Of a stretch of 60,695 nucleotides of DNA, positions 1 to 13,438 are shown piece by piece (the stretch's first letter is position 1; each line of letters opens with the position of its first letter). The stretch is from Candidatus Cottocaccamicrobium excrementipullorum (GTDB lineage Bacteria > Bacillota > Clostridia > Lachnospirales > Lachnospiraceae): NCBI GenBank assembly GCA_018713255.1, contig DVFL01000033.1, positions 1 to 60,695 on the forward strand, written 5' to 3'. A program made the translations under genes and the position numbers. The notes beneath the pieces were generated by a model. It did not search any database, was not told the origin of the DNA, and saw nothing but the letters and a program-made list of their open reading frames with translations.

Positions 1-59
1 TCGGAAAGGTGATTGTGCTATAAGCACTTACCCACCACCCGCATAGCAGGTGGTTTTAT
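1..59 (+). mobile_element. Possible 3' end (RE / omega-RNA-like hairpins) of a TnpB-type IS element lying left of the window
   Basis: Two hairpins in tandem are visible: GTGCTATAAGCAC at 15-27, then ACCACC...GGTGGT at 35-56 followed by a short T run. The same order and spacing recur on the minus strand at the right edge of the window. Paired hairpins like these are typical of the right ends of IS200/IS605 and IS1341-type elements, which double as the scaffold of the TnpB guide RNA. No transposase codons are in view, so this is inference. A plain terminator for a gene to the left is the main alternative. Confidence 0.35.
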
Positions 60-124
60 GTTTCGGGCATTTCCATTTTTCGGAACACGAAAAACTCCAA
101 TGCCCTCAACAGGCTAAAGCCCAT

Positions 125-171
125 AAAAAAAGACTGCAGAACCCAGATAAACTGGGCCTGCAGTCTTTTTT
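125..171 (-). terminator. Rho-independent terminator of the CW-repeat protein gene (probably bidirectional)
   Basis: A 14-bp stem (AAAAAAGACTGCAG at 126-139 with CTGCAGTCTTTTTT at 158-171) encloses a second small hairpin, CCCAG-ATAAA-CTGGG. A-runs and T-runs flank it on both sides, so it can stop transcription from either direction. It lies 65 bp beyond the stop of the minus-strand gene at 236. Confidence 0.85.
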
Positions 172-235
172 ACTTTTTCAATCGATCAACTCGCTTAAAA
201 AAGCTTATGGCAATTAGAATTTTAAAGGACTAGGA

Positions 236-1822
236 TTAGTCATCCTCCTCTACGCTGGTTACAACGTAGTTAGCTACCTTAACCTTCTGATCATTAACGT
301 CAGTGGTGGTACCGGACTTCTTAATCTTACCATTCTCATTTAACAGAACCTGAGAACCAGCCTTTACAGCAGGCTCGGTGTCACCCTTCTCATACAGGTC
401 GTACTCCAGAGTTACGATCTGGTAGGTGGAGCCATCGCCGAAATCGTCCATACGACGTCCATCATGGCCGTATACAGTGCCGCTGATGATGGTATCGGTG
501 TAAGCTGCACCATTCTTCTTGAAGTAGTAGGTCTCATCCTCACCGTCGATCTCGATGGTTACTCTCTTGTTGGATACCATCTGGCCATTTACAGAACCAT
601 CTTCATCAGAGAAGTAGTAGTAGCCAGGATCCATAGCCTGCTGAGAGGTTCCCTTGTATACAGGAGCGTCATTGTCGCCTTCGGTGTTGCTGCCTAACCA
701 GTACAGACCGGTCAGCATTACGCCCTTGCTGTTGAACAGATAGGTCTCGCTCTTGATGCTCTTAGCGCCAACTTCTACGTTGTACTCAGGATCATTAACA
801 TCAGCTACATCGTCGTCATCTACACGATATGCAGAACCAACTGCATGCAGCTTGCCATCAGCAACGATTTCCTCGGTAGCGCGGAAAGGCTTGCCGTTGT
901 TGTCTAAGTAGAACCAGTAAGGATCATCGCTGTAATCATCGTAAGAGGTCTGCGGATAAGCATATACCCAGTTCTTGCCGCGATCACCGTTATCCTCATT
1001 GTAGAATGCGGAATCGGAAGCTACAGAAGAACCATCCTCGTTGGTGTATGCAGCGGAAGCCTCTTTGTATACCCACAGATCCAGCATTCTGCCGTAATCA
1101 TCGAATACATAGGTTCTGCCGTTAACGGACTTAGTATCGTTCTCTACGGCCTTACCGTTGCTGTTGAAGTAGAACCACTCTTCATCGTGGTAGTTGTCAT
1201 CATCCTGATTGATGCCGTTGAAAGCCTCGATATCGGGATCGATAGCCAGATACTGCCAGCCGGTACGTGCCCAGCCTTCGTTCTGTCCGCCTAAGTAATA
1301 CAGCTTCTCCTTATCGCCAGACTTGCTCCAACGCTGCCAGCCGCTTAACATATAACCATCCTCATTGAAGATGAAGTAACCGCTTGCAGAGCCATCGCCG
1401 TAGGTCAGCTTCTTGATCTCGCCGTTGGTGGTGTCGCAGCCTAAAGCCTTGCCGCTTCCATCGAAATACATCCAAACGGTATCGATCTCTTCGCTCTGAT
1501 CATCATCATCTAACAGATCATCGTTGTCCATGGATACCCAAGCGTTGGTAACACGAACACCGTTAGAATCTACATAATACTTGTCATCGTCATCCTCGAT
1601 TACCCGATCCTTAGCCATGTAGCCATCCTCATCCAGGTAATACCAGTAGCCGTTGGACTTCTTCCACTCGTCGGTTACGCGGTCGCCGTTGCGATCTAAG
1701 TATACCCACTCGCCGTCCTGCTGATCCCAACGAGCAGTATCAGCAAATGCGGTTGCAGAAGCGCCGATAGCCATTAAGGCAGCTGCAGAAAGAACTGCAA
1801 CTAATTTCGTCTGCTTTCTCAT
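236..1822 (-). CDS. Secreted acidic CW-repeat (choline-binding-type) surface protein
   Basis: 528 residues. The start at 1822 is chosen because it gives a clean signal peptide (basic MRKQTK, hydrophobic stretch, cut after ATAFA), has GGAGAG 10 nt upstream, and lies downstream of a consensus promoter; an upstream in-frame ATG at 1939 falls before that promoter. The mature protein is built of degenerate cell-wall-binding repeats with the W-x-YYL/YF-D-x-x-G-x-M pattern of the choline-binding family. Many repeats carry Asp clusters (DDDDK, DDDDQ, DDDN), making the protein very acidic. No enzymatic domain, LPXTG or C-terminal membrane segment is seen. The divergent neighbour makes CDP-choline-type precursors, which fits attachment to choline on the cell wall. 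The aromatic residues that bind choline are only partly conserved, so ligand choice is inferred. Confidence 0.8.
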   Translation of the reverse strand: MRKQTKLVAVLSAAALMAIGASATAFADTARWDQQDGEWVYLDRNGDRVTDEWKKSNGYWYYLDEDGYMAKDRVIEDDDDKYYVDSNGVRVTNAWVSMDNDDLLDDDDQSEEIDTVWMYFDGSGKALGCDTTNGEIKKLTYGDGSASGYFIFNEDGYMLSGWQRWSKSGDKEKLYYLGGQNEGWARTGWQYLAIDPDIEAFNGINQDDDNYHDEEWFYFNSNGKAVENDTKSVNGRTYVFDDYGRMLDLWVYKEASAAYTNEDGSSVASDSAFYNEDNGDRGKNWVYAYPQTSYDDYSDDPYWFYLDNNGKPFRATEEIVADGKLHAVGSAYRVDDDDVADVNDPEYNVEVGAKSIKSETYLFNSKGVMLTGLYWLGSNTEGDNDAPVYKGTSQQAMDPGYYYFSDEDGSVNGQMVSNKRVTIEIDGEDETYYFKKNGAAYTDTIISGTVYGHDGRRMDDFGDGSTYQIVTLEYDLYEKGDTEPAVKAGSQVLLNENGKIKKSGTTTDVNDQKVKVANYVVTSVEEDD

Positions 1823-1894
1823 AATGAATGCACTCTCCTTTTTTCTTTTTGAAATTCCTTTGATTGTTGAAATTCCTCTTTGCATTACGAGGTC

Positions 1895-1923
1895 ATTATA
1901 CTTCCTATAATTGAAATTATCAA
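1895..1923 (-). promoter_or_regulatory. SigA-type promoter of the CW-repeat protein gene
   Basis: On the minus strand, TTGATA (1918-1923), a 17-nt spacer and TATAAT (1895-1900) give a near-perfect SigA promoter. Transcription would begin near 1888, leaving a leader of about 65 nt before the ATG at 1822. Confidence 0.85.
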
Positions 1924-2386
1924 GAGTTTTTTGCCACATTTTTAAGAAAATCCTAAAACTTCAAAACCTTGTCTTAATTTCCTTAGAAGTATCATTACCT
2001 CCATCACACCCATAGTATAATACACATTTTTTGAAATTGCTATAACTTTTCTCTGTTCATTTTCTTACAGAATTATTACAAAACCATATTGAAAAGGTCA
2101 TATTGTACTTATCTTTATACATCATTCAGGAGATTTCCGTCTTATGCCCAGCTTTGGATTTCCCTGGTTTTTTCCGGGTTTCTCCCTTGAATTTCTCCCT
2201 GTGTCTGCTATAATGTTCATAAGGCTTTTTTTTTGCTGTTTTTTGAACATTTTCTCCTCATTACAACCCTCTGGCAGCGGAGAAAAGCAGCACAGGAAAT
2301 CTCCCCCGTCTGCATGTTCTATTATAACATAAAGAAGGAACTGGTCCGGCAGATTTTTGCCCCTCAGTTCCTGGAAAGGATTATTT
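1924..2386. other. Divergent intergenic region with leader hairpins of the choline kinase fusion gene
   Basis: No gene is seen here. The left half is AT-rich. After the plus-strand promoter at 2187-2214 the leader of about 165 nt can form a hairpin TTTTCTCC (2250-2257) with GGAGAAAA (2279-2286), nested next to GAACAT (2245-2250) with ATGTTC (2314-2319). A role in regulation is possible but not shown. Confidence 0.5.
2187..2214 (+). promoter_or_regulatory. Promoter of the choline kinase/cytidylyltransferase fusion gene
   Basis: TTGAAT (2187-2192), a 16-nt spacer and an extended -10, TGC-TATAAT (TATAAT at 2209-2214). The predicted start near 2221 leaves a long leader before the ATG at 2387. 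Confidence 0.7.
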
Positions 2387-4285
2387 ATGAATCGTCAAGC
2401 ATTGCTTTGCCGCAGCATATTGGAAATGCCTTCTATTACCCAGCGGGAACTGGCAGAAAAACTGGACATGTCCCTGGGAACCATCAACAGCCTGGTAAAA
2501 GAATGTACCAGCCTGGGATTTCTCAAAGCGGATCAGGAGGGCAGGCACCAGGTAACAGAAGAAGGGCTCCGCTTTCTGGAACCTTTTCGTGTAGACGGCG
2601 CTCTGTTTATTGCTGCAGGATTCGGTTCCCGCTTTGTTCCTCTTACCTTTGAGACGCCTAAGGGGCTGCTGGAAGTGCAAGGCGAGAGAATGATCGAACG
2701 CCAAATTAAGCAGCTGCTGGAAGTAGGAATCACTGATATTACGATTGTGGTTGGATATCTGAAGGAAAAATTTGAATATCTGATTGATCAATACGGCGTA
2801 AAACTCCTTTACAATCCTGAATACTCCGGAAAAAACACGCTGGCTACCATTTACCATGCCCGAAAGGTTCTGGAGGGGAAAAATATGTATGTTCTTTCTT
2901 CCGACAACTGGATGCGGCGGAATATGTATCATACTTACGAATGCGGGGCATGGTACTCCTCTGTGAAAATGGAGGGCCCCACCTCCGAATGGTGCCTTTC
3001 TTATAATAAGAAGGGACTGATTACGAACGTCTCTGTCGGCGGCGAAAATTCCTGGGTAATGTATGGTCCTGTATTCTTTTCCCGGGAATTCTCTGAGGTT
3101 TTCCTTCCGGTTCTGGAGGCTTACTACCACCTCCCGGGAACAGAGCAATTTTATTGGGAACAGGTTTACCTGGATATGCTCAATGGCCAGGCCAAACGGC
3201 GCCTTGAAGGAGAAATCGGAAAGGCTGCAGAAAAAAATTCCCATAATCCTCTTCCTGATTCCAGATTGTCTGCCGCCCTGGCCGCCGCACCGGCGATGTT
3301 CATTAACCGTCAGCCTGCCGATCAAGTCTATGAATTTGAAAATCTGGAAGAGCTGCGGCGATTTGACAGCCGGTACCAAAACCGCTCCAACAATCAGGCC
3401 ATGGAACTGGTATCCAGCGTTTTCCAGGTTCCTGAATCAGAAATCGTCCATATCCGCTGCTTAAAATCTGGAATGACCAACCAGTCCTTCCTGTTCCAGA
3501 TCCAAGACCGCCACTATATCTGCCGGATACCAGGTCCTGGTACGGAAGAACTGATCAACCGCCGTCAAGAAAAGGAAGTGTATGACGCAGTGGCGCCGCT
3601 TCATATTACAGAACATGTTCTGTATTTTAACGGCGAAACAGGATATAAAATTTCTGAGTACTACGAGCAGTCCCGGACAGCAGACAGCACCAGCCCCCAG
3701 GATATGGCCCAGTGTATGGCCTTGATCCGCCGGCTTCATCAATCTGGCATTGCTGTAAATCATTCCTTTGATCTGAGAGAACGGATCCGCTTTTACGAAC
3801 AGCTCTGCCTGTCCCATGGAGGAATTCCTTTTGAAGATTATTTGCAGGTAAGCCAGTGGATGCGGCATCTTTTGGACCGAATCGATCAGATGAACAGGCC
3901 AAAGGTCCTGGCACACATTGACCCTAACGTGGACAACATTCTCTTCCTTCCTGGAGGAGAAGTGAAACTGGTGGACTGGGAATATGCGGGAATGGCAGAT
4001 CCTTTGCTGGATATCGCTATGTGCTCCATCTATTCTTATTATGATTTTGACCAGGCTGCAGAACTGCTTAAGCTGTATCTGGAACGAGAGCCTGATGAAC
4101 AGGAAAAAAATCTTCTGGTAGCTTATATGGCTTTGGGCGGCTTCCTCTGGAGCCTGTGGGCGGTATATAAAAGCAGTCAAGGCCAGGAATTCGGAGAATA
4201 TACAATTATCATGTATCGATATGGAAAAACCGGCTATCGAAAACTGCTGTCCCAGGCGCATAAGGAACATGAGCTAAAATTGTAA
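2387..4285 (+). CDS. Winged-helix / LicC-type cytidylyltransferase / LicA-type choline kinase fusion
   Basis: 632 residues. ATG at 2387 follows GGAAAGGA at 6 nt. Three parts are visible. Residues 1-65 form a winged helix-turn-helix (SITQRELAEKLDMSLGTINS). Residues about 70-335 are a MobA-like nucleotidyltransferase with the signature AAGFGSRFVPLTFETPKGL typical of LicC, the CTP:phosphocholine cytidylyltransferase. Residues about 345-600 are a choline kinase/aminoglycoside phosphotransferase fold with the catalytic HIDPNVDN (510-517) and the metal-binding DWEYAGM (530-536) of LicA. Together they would phosphorylate choline and make CDP-choline for decorating cell-wall glycans. The substrate is inferred from family and from the CW-repeat proteins on both sides. 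A choline permease (LicB) and a phosphocholine transferase (LicD) are not in the window. The DNA-binding domain suggests self-regulation or sensing. Confidence 0.85.
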   Translation: MNRQALLCRSILEMPSITQRELAEKLDMSLGTINSLVKECTSLGFLKADQEGRHQVTEEGLRFLEPFRVDGALFIAAGFGSRFVPLTFETPKGLLEVQGERMIERQIKQLLEVGITDITIVVGYLKEKFEYLIDQYGVKLLYNPEYSGKNTLATIYHARKVLEGKNMYVLSSDNWMRRNMYHTYECGAWYSSVKMEGPTSEWCLSYNKKGLITNVSVGGENSWVMYGPVFFSREFSEVFLPVLEAYYHLPGTEQFYWEQVYLDMLNGQAKRRLEGEIGKAAEKNSHNPLPDSRLSAALAAAPAMFINRQPADQVYEFENLEELRRFDSRYQNRSNNQAMELVSSVFQVPESEIVHIRCLKSGMTNQSFLFQIQDRHYICRIPGPGTEELINRRQEKEVYDAVAPLHITEHVLYFNGETGYKISEYYEQSRTADSTSPQDMAQCMALIRRLHQSGIAVNHSFDLRERIRFYEQLCLSHGGIPFEDYLQVSQWMRHLLDRIDQMNRPKVLAHIDPNVDNILFLPGGEVKLVDWEYAGMADPLLDIAMCSIYSYYDFDQAAELLKLYLEREPDEQEKNLLVAYMALGGFLWSLWAVYKSSQGQEFGEYTIIMYRYGKTGYRKLLSQAHKEHELKL

Positions 4286-4315
4286 TAAAAAAGTTAAACA
4301 CTGGAAAAAAAGATA

Positions 4316-4324
4316 TGCTATACT
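4316..4324 (+). promoter_or_regulatory. Extended -10 promoter of the second CW-repeat protein gene
   Basis: TGC-TATACT (TATACT at 4319-4324) lies 29 nt before the start codon. The best -35 is a weak TTAAAC at 4294-4299 with a 19-nt spacer, so the call rests on the extended -10. Confidence 0.5.
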
Positions 4325-4352
4325 GTTAAGTAACAAAAGGAGGATAAATGTG

Positions 4353-5462
4353 ATGAAACGAAAGATATGGAAGGCTGCTGCCGTAGCCGGCCTTTTTGGC
4401 GTTTTAACATTAGCTCCTGCCGGAATTGCCATGGCTGCCGGCTGGACGCAGACGACCAGCGGCTGGACCTATGTGCAGGACGACGGGACTCTGCGAAAAG
4501 GATGGATTCAAACCAGCGACGGATACTACTACATGGATCTTTCTACTGGTGTGATGTCACTGGGTTGGAAACAGATTGATGGAAAGTGGTATTATTTTAA
4601 CTCCAATGGCTTGATGGCCACGGGATGGGTCCAGGTGGACGGAAAATACTACTATTTATATACCGACGGAACCATGGTTAAAGGCTGGCTCCGTGAAGGG
4701 GATAATTACTACTACCTGCGCAGCGACGGTTCTATGGCAGTAGGCTGGCGACAGATGGATGATGCATGGTACTACTTCCGTCCAGACGGCCGCTGCATGG
4801 TTTCTAACTGGCGCCCCATTGATGGATACTGGTACTATTTCGGGGCTGATGGAAAGATGGTTACCGGCTGGTCCGAAATCAACGGCGAATATTATTATCT
4901 GAACAGCGATGGCCGAATGCTTACCGGCTGGCTCAGCGACGGCACCAATCGTTATTATATGGATACAGAATCCGGAAAGATGGCCCGGGCATGGAAGCAG
5001 ATTGACGGAAGCTGGTATTATTTCAACAACGCCGGTCATATGCTGACCAACTGGATCCGGGTGAATGGAAATTACTACTACCTTGATCCTTCTACCGGTG
5101 TGATGGCGGCAAACACTACATTGACCATTAACGGAAGCAGCTACACCTTCAATGCCGACGGCGTCTGCCAGAATGCCAACGGAGTGAATGCTTCTGACGT
5201 CAGCAACACTTCTTCCGGTCCTGGAGGAAGCAGTTCAAACACCTCCTCCGGCCCAGGAGGAACCACCAGTTCCGGCACAACCAGCGGTCCTGGAGGAACC
5301 AGCAGCAGTTCAACCAACATTATTTACACAACTGGAGATTCATGTTCTACCTCCTCGGGAGGTCCTTCCAGTTCATCCAGCTCTTCTGGTCCTTCCAGCT
5401 CCAGCTCATCCAGCTCCAGCGGAGATTTGGCTCCCGGCATGACCGGAGGTCCAGGAACCTGA
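4353..5462 (+). CDS. Secreted choline-binding-repeat protein with Ser/Gly/Pro-rich tail
   Basis: 369 residues. ATG 4353 is 9 nt after AGGAGG (4338-4343); GTG 4350 is a possible alternative. A signal peptide (MKRKIWKAAAVAGLFG..., cut after IAMAA) leads into about eleven regular CW repeats of roughly 20 residues, each with the GW...DGKWYYF...G.M.TGW pattern that in choline-binding proteins places three aromatic residues around choline. From about residue 280 the protein switches to a low-complexity tail of SSGPGG units and long serine runs, ending TGGPGT, with no sorting signal. The repeats are much closer to consensus than those of the protein at 236-1822. It probably sits on choline-decorated wall polymers made with the adjacent kinase/cytidylyltransferase. 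No catalytic domain is visible. Confidence 0.85.
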   Translation: MKRKIWKAAAVAGLFGVLTLAPAGIAMAAGWTQTTSGWTYVQDDGTLRKGWIQTSDGYYYMDLSTGVMSLGWKQIDGKWYYFNSNGLMATGWVQVDGKYYYLYTDGTMVKGWLREGDNYYYLRSDGSMAVGWRQMDDAWYYFRPDGRCMVSNWRPIDGYWYYFGADGKMVTGWSEINGEYYYLNSDGRMLTGWLSDGTNRYYMDTESGKMARAWKQIDGSWYYFNNAGHMLTNWIRVNGNYYYLDPSTGVMAANTTLTINGSSYTFNADGVCQNANGVNASDVSNTSSGPGGSSSNTSSGPGGTTSSGTTSGPGGTSSSSTNIIYTTGDSCSTSSGGPSSSSSSSGPSSSSSSSSSGDLAPGMTGGPGT

Positions 5463-5468
5463 TAAGAG

Positions 5469-5534
5469 AAGGTTATCCTGTGAAATTCAAGGATGTTTAT
5501 CCTTGAGTAATCCCAGGATAACCTTATTTTTTTG
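5469..5534 (+). terminator. Terminator of the CW-repeat protein gene
   Basis: AAGGTTATCCTG (5469-5480) pairs with CAGGATAACCTT (5514-5525), enclosing a second hairpin CAAGGAT-GTTT-ATCCTTG, and a run of seven T follows shortly after. Confidence 0.85.
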
Positions 5535-5597
5535 CCCTTTTGATTTTGAGACCAGTCAACCGCAAAAAACTTATGCTGCCAGTTGGCCAAAATAATT

Positions 5598-5640
5598 CAG
5601 GGGACTGATACGGCTCCTGCGAGTCATATCAGTCCCCTGA
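5598..5640 (-). terminator. Terminator downstream of rpoC
   Basis: A perfect 14-bp stem, TCAGGGGACTGATA with TATCAGTCCCCTGA, lies 42 bp past the rpoC stop. On the minus strand it is followed by ATTATTTT, a moderate U-tract. Confidence 0.7.
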
Positions 5641-5681
5641 TCAGGACAATTTGTCAAATTATCTCTCTATGATGAAATTAC

Positions 5682-9407
<3,726 letters not shown>

Positions 9408-9425
9408 GCGCGATACTCCCTTCTA

Positions 9426-12400
9426 TTATTCTTCGTCTGAGGAATCCAGATATCCGTCATCCATATCTTCCAGATAAGGATCATGCTCATCCTCATAATT
9501 ATCCTCGTCCACGGAAACCAGCTCGTTGTTCTTGAACTCCTGCTTTTGGTAGCCGTAGTCGGCAAAGGATTCGTCGTCATGATAATGGCGGTCCCCTTCG
9601 ATGATGGAGCGCAGATCAGTGTCGCCGTAATCAATATCCTCAGTCAGTTCTACCTCGGTATTGTCGTCACGAAGCACTCTCACATCCAGTCCCAGGGACT
9701 GCAGCTCCTTTAACAGTACCTTGAAGGACTCAGGAATGCCCGGCTCAGGAATATTTTCTCCCTTAATGATCGCCTCGTAGGTCTTTACACGGCCTACTAC
9801 ATCGTCGGACTTCACAGTCAGAATCTCCTGCAAGGTATAAGAAGCGCCGTAGGCCTCCAGGGCCCAAACCTCCATCTCTCCGAAACGCTGGCCGCCGAAC
9901 TGGGCCTTGCCGCCCAGAGGCTGCTGAGTAACCAGAGAGTATGGGCCGGTAGAACGGGCGTGGATCTTGTCGTCTACCAGGTGATGCAGCTTCAGGTAAT
10001 GCATGTGGCCGATGGTAACCGGGCTGTCAAAGAACTCGCCTGTACGGCCGTCCCGGAGACGTACCTTTCCGTCCCTTCTCAAGGGCACTCCCTTCCAGAG
10101 CTCTCTGTGCTCCAGATGGCTTCCCAGGTACTCCATAACCTCCGGCTTCAAAATGTCTTTATATTTTTCCTGGAATTCTTCCCAGGAGGTATTCACATAA
10201 TCGTTGGCGATATCCAGGGTATCCATAATATCGTCCTCGTTGGCTCCGTCGAATACAGGAGTGGAAATATTAAAGCCAAGGGCCTTTGCCGCAAGACTCA
10301 GGTGAATCTCCAGCACCTGTCCGATATTCATACGGGAAGGCACGCCCAAAGGATTCAAAACGATATCCAGCGGCCGGCCATTGGGCAGGAAAGGCATATC
10401 CTCCACAGGAAGAACCCGGGAAACAACACCCTTGTTTCCGTGACGTCCTGCCATCTTATCGCCTACGGAGATCTTTCTCTTCTGGGCGATATAAATGCGG
10501 ACAGTCTCGTTTACGCCGGGGCTTAACTCATCGCCGTTTTCTCTGGTAAATACCTTTGCGTCAACAACGATACCGTAAGCGCCGTGAGGCACTTTCAGGG
10601 AAGTGTCTCTTACTTCTCTGGCCTTCTCGCCGAAGATTGCTCTTAACAGACGCTCTTCAGCAGTAAGCTCAGTCTCACCCTTAGGGGTAACCTTGCCTAC
10701 CAGGATATCTCCGGCACGAACCTCTGCGCCGATGCGGATAATTCCCCGCTCATCCAGATCTTTCAGGGCATCCTCGCCTACGCCGGGAACATCACGGGTG
10801 ATCTCCTCCGGTCCAAGCTTAGTATCTCTGGCTTCTGCCTCGTACTCTTCGATGTGAACGGAAGTATAAACATCCTCCTGCACCAGACGCTCGCTTAACA
10901 GAACCGCATCCTCGTAGTTATAACCTTCCCAGGTCATAAAGCCGATCAGCGGATTCTTGCCCAGAGCGATCTCTCCGTTGTCCGTGGACGGACCGTCGGC
11001 GATCACTTCGCCGGCCTCTACGTGATTGCCCTTGAAGACAATAGGCTTCTGGTTGTAGCAGTTGGACTGGTTGCTTCTGGCAAATTTGGTCAGATGATAT
11101 ACATCTCTCTGGCCGTCCTTATCTCTGCGGACGATAATCTCATTGGAAGCGGAACGCTCTACCACACCCGCATTCTTTGCCAGCACGCAGACACCGGAGT
11201 CTACTGCTGCTTTTCCTTCAATACCGGTTCCCACTACAGGGGCCTCGGTCTTTAACAGCGGAACTGCCTGACGCTGCATGTTGGATCCCATCAGAGCTCG
11301 GTTCGCATCGTCATTCTGCAGGAAAGGAATCATGGAGGTAGCCACGGAGAACACCATCTTCGGGGATACGTCCATCAAATCAATGTTCTTCTTCTGGAAC
11401 TCGGAAGTTTCTTCACGGAAACGTCCAGATACATTATTGTGAATGAAGTGTCCTTCTTCATCCAGCGGCTCGTTAGCCTGAGCAACCACGAAGTTATCTT
11501 CTTCATCTGCCGTCAGGTAAACTACTTCATCGGTTACCACCGGATTCAAAGGATCCGTCTTGTCTACCACCCGGTAAGGAGCCTCCACAAATCCGTACTG
11601 ATTGACTCTGGCATAGCAGGCCAGGGAGTTGATCAGACCGATGTTGGGACCCTCAGGGGTCTCAATGGGGCACATCCGGCCGTAGTGAGTATAGTGTACA
11701 TCTCGAACCTCGAAACCGGCACGATCTCTGGACAAACCGCCAGGACCTAAGGCGGAGAGACGGCGCTTGTGGGTCAGCTCAGACAGCGGGTTGTTCTGAT
11801 CCATAAACTGGGACAGCTGAGAACTTCCGAAGAACTCCTTCACCGCTGCCGTTACCGGCTTAATGTTGATCAAGGACTGAGGAGTAAGGGAATCTACATC
11901 CTGAGTGGTCATTCTCTCTCTTACCACTCTCTCCATACGGGACAGTCCGATCCGATACTGGTTCTGAAGCAGTTCGCCTACGGCGCGGATCCGGCGGTTT
12001 CCTAAATGGTCGATATCGTCGGAATTTCCCACTTCTTCTTCCAGATGCATATTATAGTTAATGGAGGCAAGGATATCCTCCTTCGTAATGTGCTTTGGCA
12101 CCAGTTCGTGGATATTGTGATGAATGGCCTCCTTCAAGGCTTCCTCATCGTCCCCATAAGCTTCCAGAATCTTTGCCAGCTCTGGGTAGAATACTAATTC
12201 TGTAACGCCGGCTTCCTTCGGATCAAAGGAAACGTAAGCAGACAGGTCTACCATCATGTTGGAAAGGACCTTCTGTACTCTGGTGGGGCCTTCTACCATC
12301 ACATAAGGCACCGCCGCATTCTGCAGCTTTTCTGCAAGATCCTTGTCCACTACAGTACCTGCCTCAGCCAGAATTTCTCCTGTCCGAGTATCCACCACAT

Positions 12401-13292
12401 CCTCAGCCAGAGTGTGGCCTTTAATTCTGTTCTTATAATGAAGCTTTTTATTGAATTTATAACGTCCTACCTTGGCCAGATCGTATCTTCTGGGGTCGAA
12501 GAACATCATGTCAAGCAGGTTCTTTGCACTATCCACGCTTAACGGCTCACCGGGACGGATCTTCTTATACAGCTCCAGCAGGCCGTCTTCATAAGTCTCA
12601 GAAGGATCCTTGCCAAAACTTGCCAGAATCTTCGGCTCCTCACCGAACAGATCCAGAATCTGCGCATTGGTTCCGTAGCCCAGGGCACGGATCAGCACCG
12701 TTACGGGCACCTTGCGGGTACGGTCCACGCGGACGTAAAAAATATCATTGGAATCAGTCTCATATTCCAGCCAAGCGCCCCGGTTGGGGATTACGGTACA
12801 GGAATACAGCTCTTTTCCAACTTTATCATGGGTGATTCCGTAATAAATACCAGGAGAACGCACCAGCTGGCTTACGATAACACGCTCCGCACCGTTAATC
12901 ACGAAGGAGCCAGTGTCAGTCATCAGCGGAAGATCGCCCATAAAAATCTCATGCTCATTAATTTCGTCAGCCTTGTCCTTATTGCAAAGGCGAACCTTTA
13001 CCTTTAAAGGAGCCGCATAAGTAGCATCCCGCTCCTTACACTCTTCGATGGTATATTTGATGTCGTCTTTGCATAATGTAAAGTCCACAAATTCCAGACT
13101 TAAATGGCCTGCAAAGTCTGCAATCGGAGAGATGTCTTCAAAAACCTCTTTCAGACCCTCGTCGAGGAACCACTGATAAGAGTTTTTCTGAATCTCGATC
13201 AGGTTAGGCATCTCAAGAACTTCCTTCTGTCTCGAGAAGCTCATTCTCATGCTCTTACCGGCCTTTACCGGACGCATTCTGCTTTTCTCCAT
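9426..13292 (-). CDS. rpoB: DNA-directed RNA polymerase subunit beta
   Basis: 1288 residues. The start MEKSRMRP at 13292 is preferred because AGGGGTG sits 8 nt upstream; in-frame ATGs further upstream have no ribosome site. The rifampicin-binding cluster reads [15 protein letters not shown]...[14 protein letters not shown], the wild-type residues at the positions where resistance mutations usually fall, so the allele looks sensitive. The active-site motifs [12 protein letters not shown] and [10 protein letters not shown] are present. The C-terminus is acidic ([15 protein letters not shown]...). The ribosomal genes rplJ-rplL that often precede rpoB are absent; instead rpoB begins its own transcription unit from the promoter at 13399-13427. 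Confidence 0.98.
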   Translation of the reverse strand: MEKSRMRPVKAGKSMRMSFSRQKEVLEMPNLIEIQKNSYQWFLDEGLKEVFEDISPIADFAGHLSLEFVDFTLCKDDIKYTIEECKERDATYAAPLKVKVRLCNKDKADEINEHEIFMGDLPLMTDTGSFVINGAERVIVSQLVRSPGIYYGITHDKVGKELYSCTVIPNRGAWLEYETDSNDIFYVRVDRTRKVPVTVLIRALGYGTNAQILDLFGEEPKILASFGKDPSETYEDGLLELYKKIRPGEPLSVDSAKNLLDMMFFDPRRYDLAKVGRYKFNKKLHYKNRIKGHTLAEDVVDTRTGEILAEAGTVVDKDLAEKLQNAAVPYVMVEGPTRVQKVLSNMMVDLSAYVSFDPKEAGVTELVFYPELAKILEAYGDDEEALKEAIHHNIHELVPKHITKEDILASINYNMHLEEEVGNSDDIDHLGNRRIRAVGELLQNQYRIGLSRMERVVRERMTTQDVDSLTPQSLINIKPVTAAVKEFFGSSQLSQFMDQNNPLSELTHKRRLSALGPGGLSRDRAGFEVRDVHYTHYGRMCPIETPEGPNIGLINSLACYARVNQYGFVEAPYRVVDKTDPLNPVVTDEVVYLTADEEDNFVVAQANEPLDEEGHFIHNNVSGRFREETSEFQKKNIDLMDVSPKMVFSVATSMIPFLQNDDANRALMGSNMQRQAVPLLKTEAPVVGTGIEGKAAVDSGVCVLAKNAGVVERSASNEIIVRRDKDGQRDVYHLTKFARSNQSNCYNQKPIVFKGNHVEAGEVIADGPSTDNGEIALGKNPLIGFMTWEGYNYEDAVLLSERLVQEDVYTSVHIEEYEAEARDTKLGPEEITRDVPGVGEDALKDLDERGIIRIGAEVRAGDILVGKVTPKGETELTAEERLLRAIFGEKAREVRDTSLKVPHGAYGIVVDAKVFTRENGDELSPGVNETVRIYIAQKRKISVGDKMAGRHGNKGVVSRVLPVEDMPFLPNGRPLDIVLNPLGVPSRMNIGQVLEIHLSLAAKALGFNISTPVFDGANEDDIMDTLDIANDYVNTSWEEFQEKYKDILKPEVMEYLGSHLEHRELWKGVPLRRDGKVRLRDGRTGEFFDSPVTIGHMHYLKLHHLVDDKIHARSTGPYSLVTQQPLGGKAQFGGQRFGEMEVWALEAYGASYTLQEILTVKSDDVVGRVKTYEAIIKGENIPEPGIPESFKVLLKELQSLGLDVRVLRDDNTEVELTEDIDYGDTDLRSIIEGDRHYHDDESFADYGYQKQEFKNNELVSVDEDNYEDEHDPYLEDMDDGYLDSSDEE

Positions 13293-13398
13293 TGACGTTT
13301 CACCCCTGTTTTCTTTCATTCTTCGAATTAAAACTTGTCTCATTCACGGGGAACGGGGCTAGTGAATAGGCCCACGCCTCCATAATAGTGCACATTCC

Positions 13399-13427
13399 AT
13401 ATTATCATAATTCTGTCAAGGTGTCAA
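13399..13427 (-). promoter_or_regulatory. Promoter of rpoBC
   Basis: TTGACA (13422-13427), 17-nt spacer, TAATAT (13399-13404) preceded by TG. Transcription would start near 13392, giving a leader of about 100 nt that contains a small hairpin, ATTCAC (13342-13347) with GTGAAT (13362-13367). Confidence 0.85.
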
Positions 13428-13438
13428 GGATTTTTCTC

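Noticed and set aside
2144-2652. Small plus-strand open frames before and inside the choline kinase fusion
   Set aside because: They overlap its promoter and leader or its own frame, and their composition is not protein-like.
236-5462. Cell-wall hydrolase with choline-binding repeats (LytA-like)
   Set aside because: No amidase, lysozyme or glucosaminidase domain is visible in either repeat protein.
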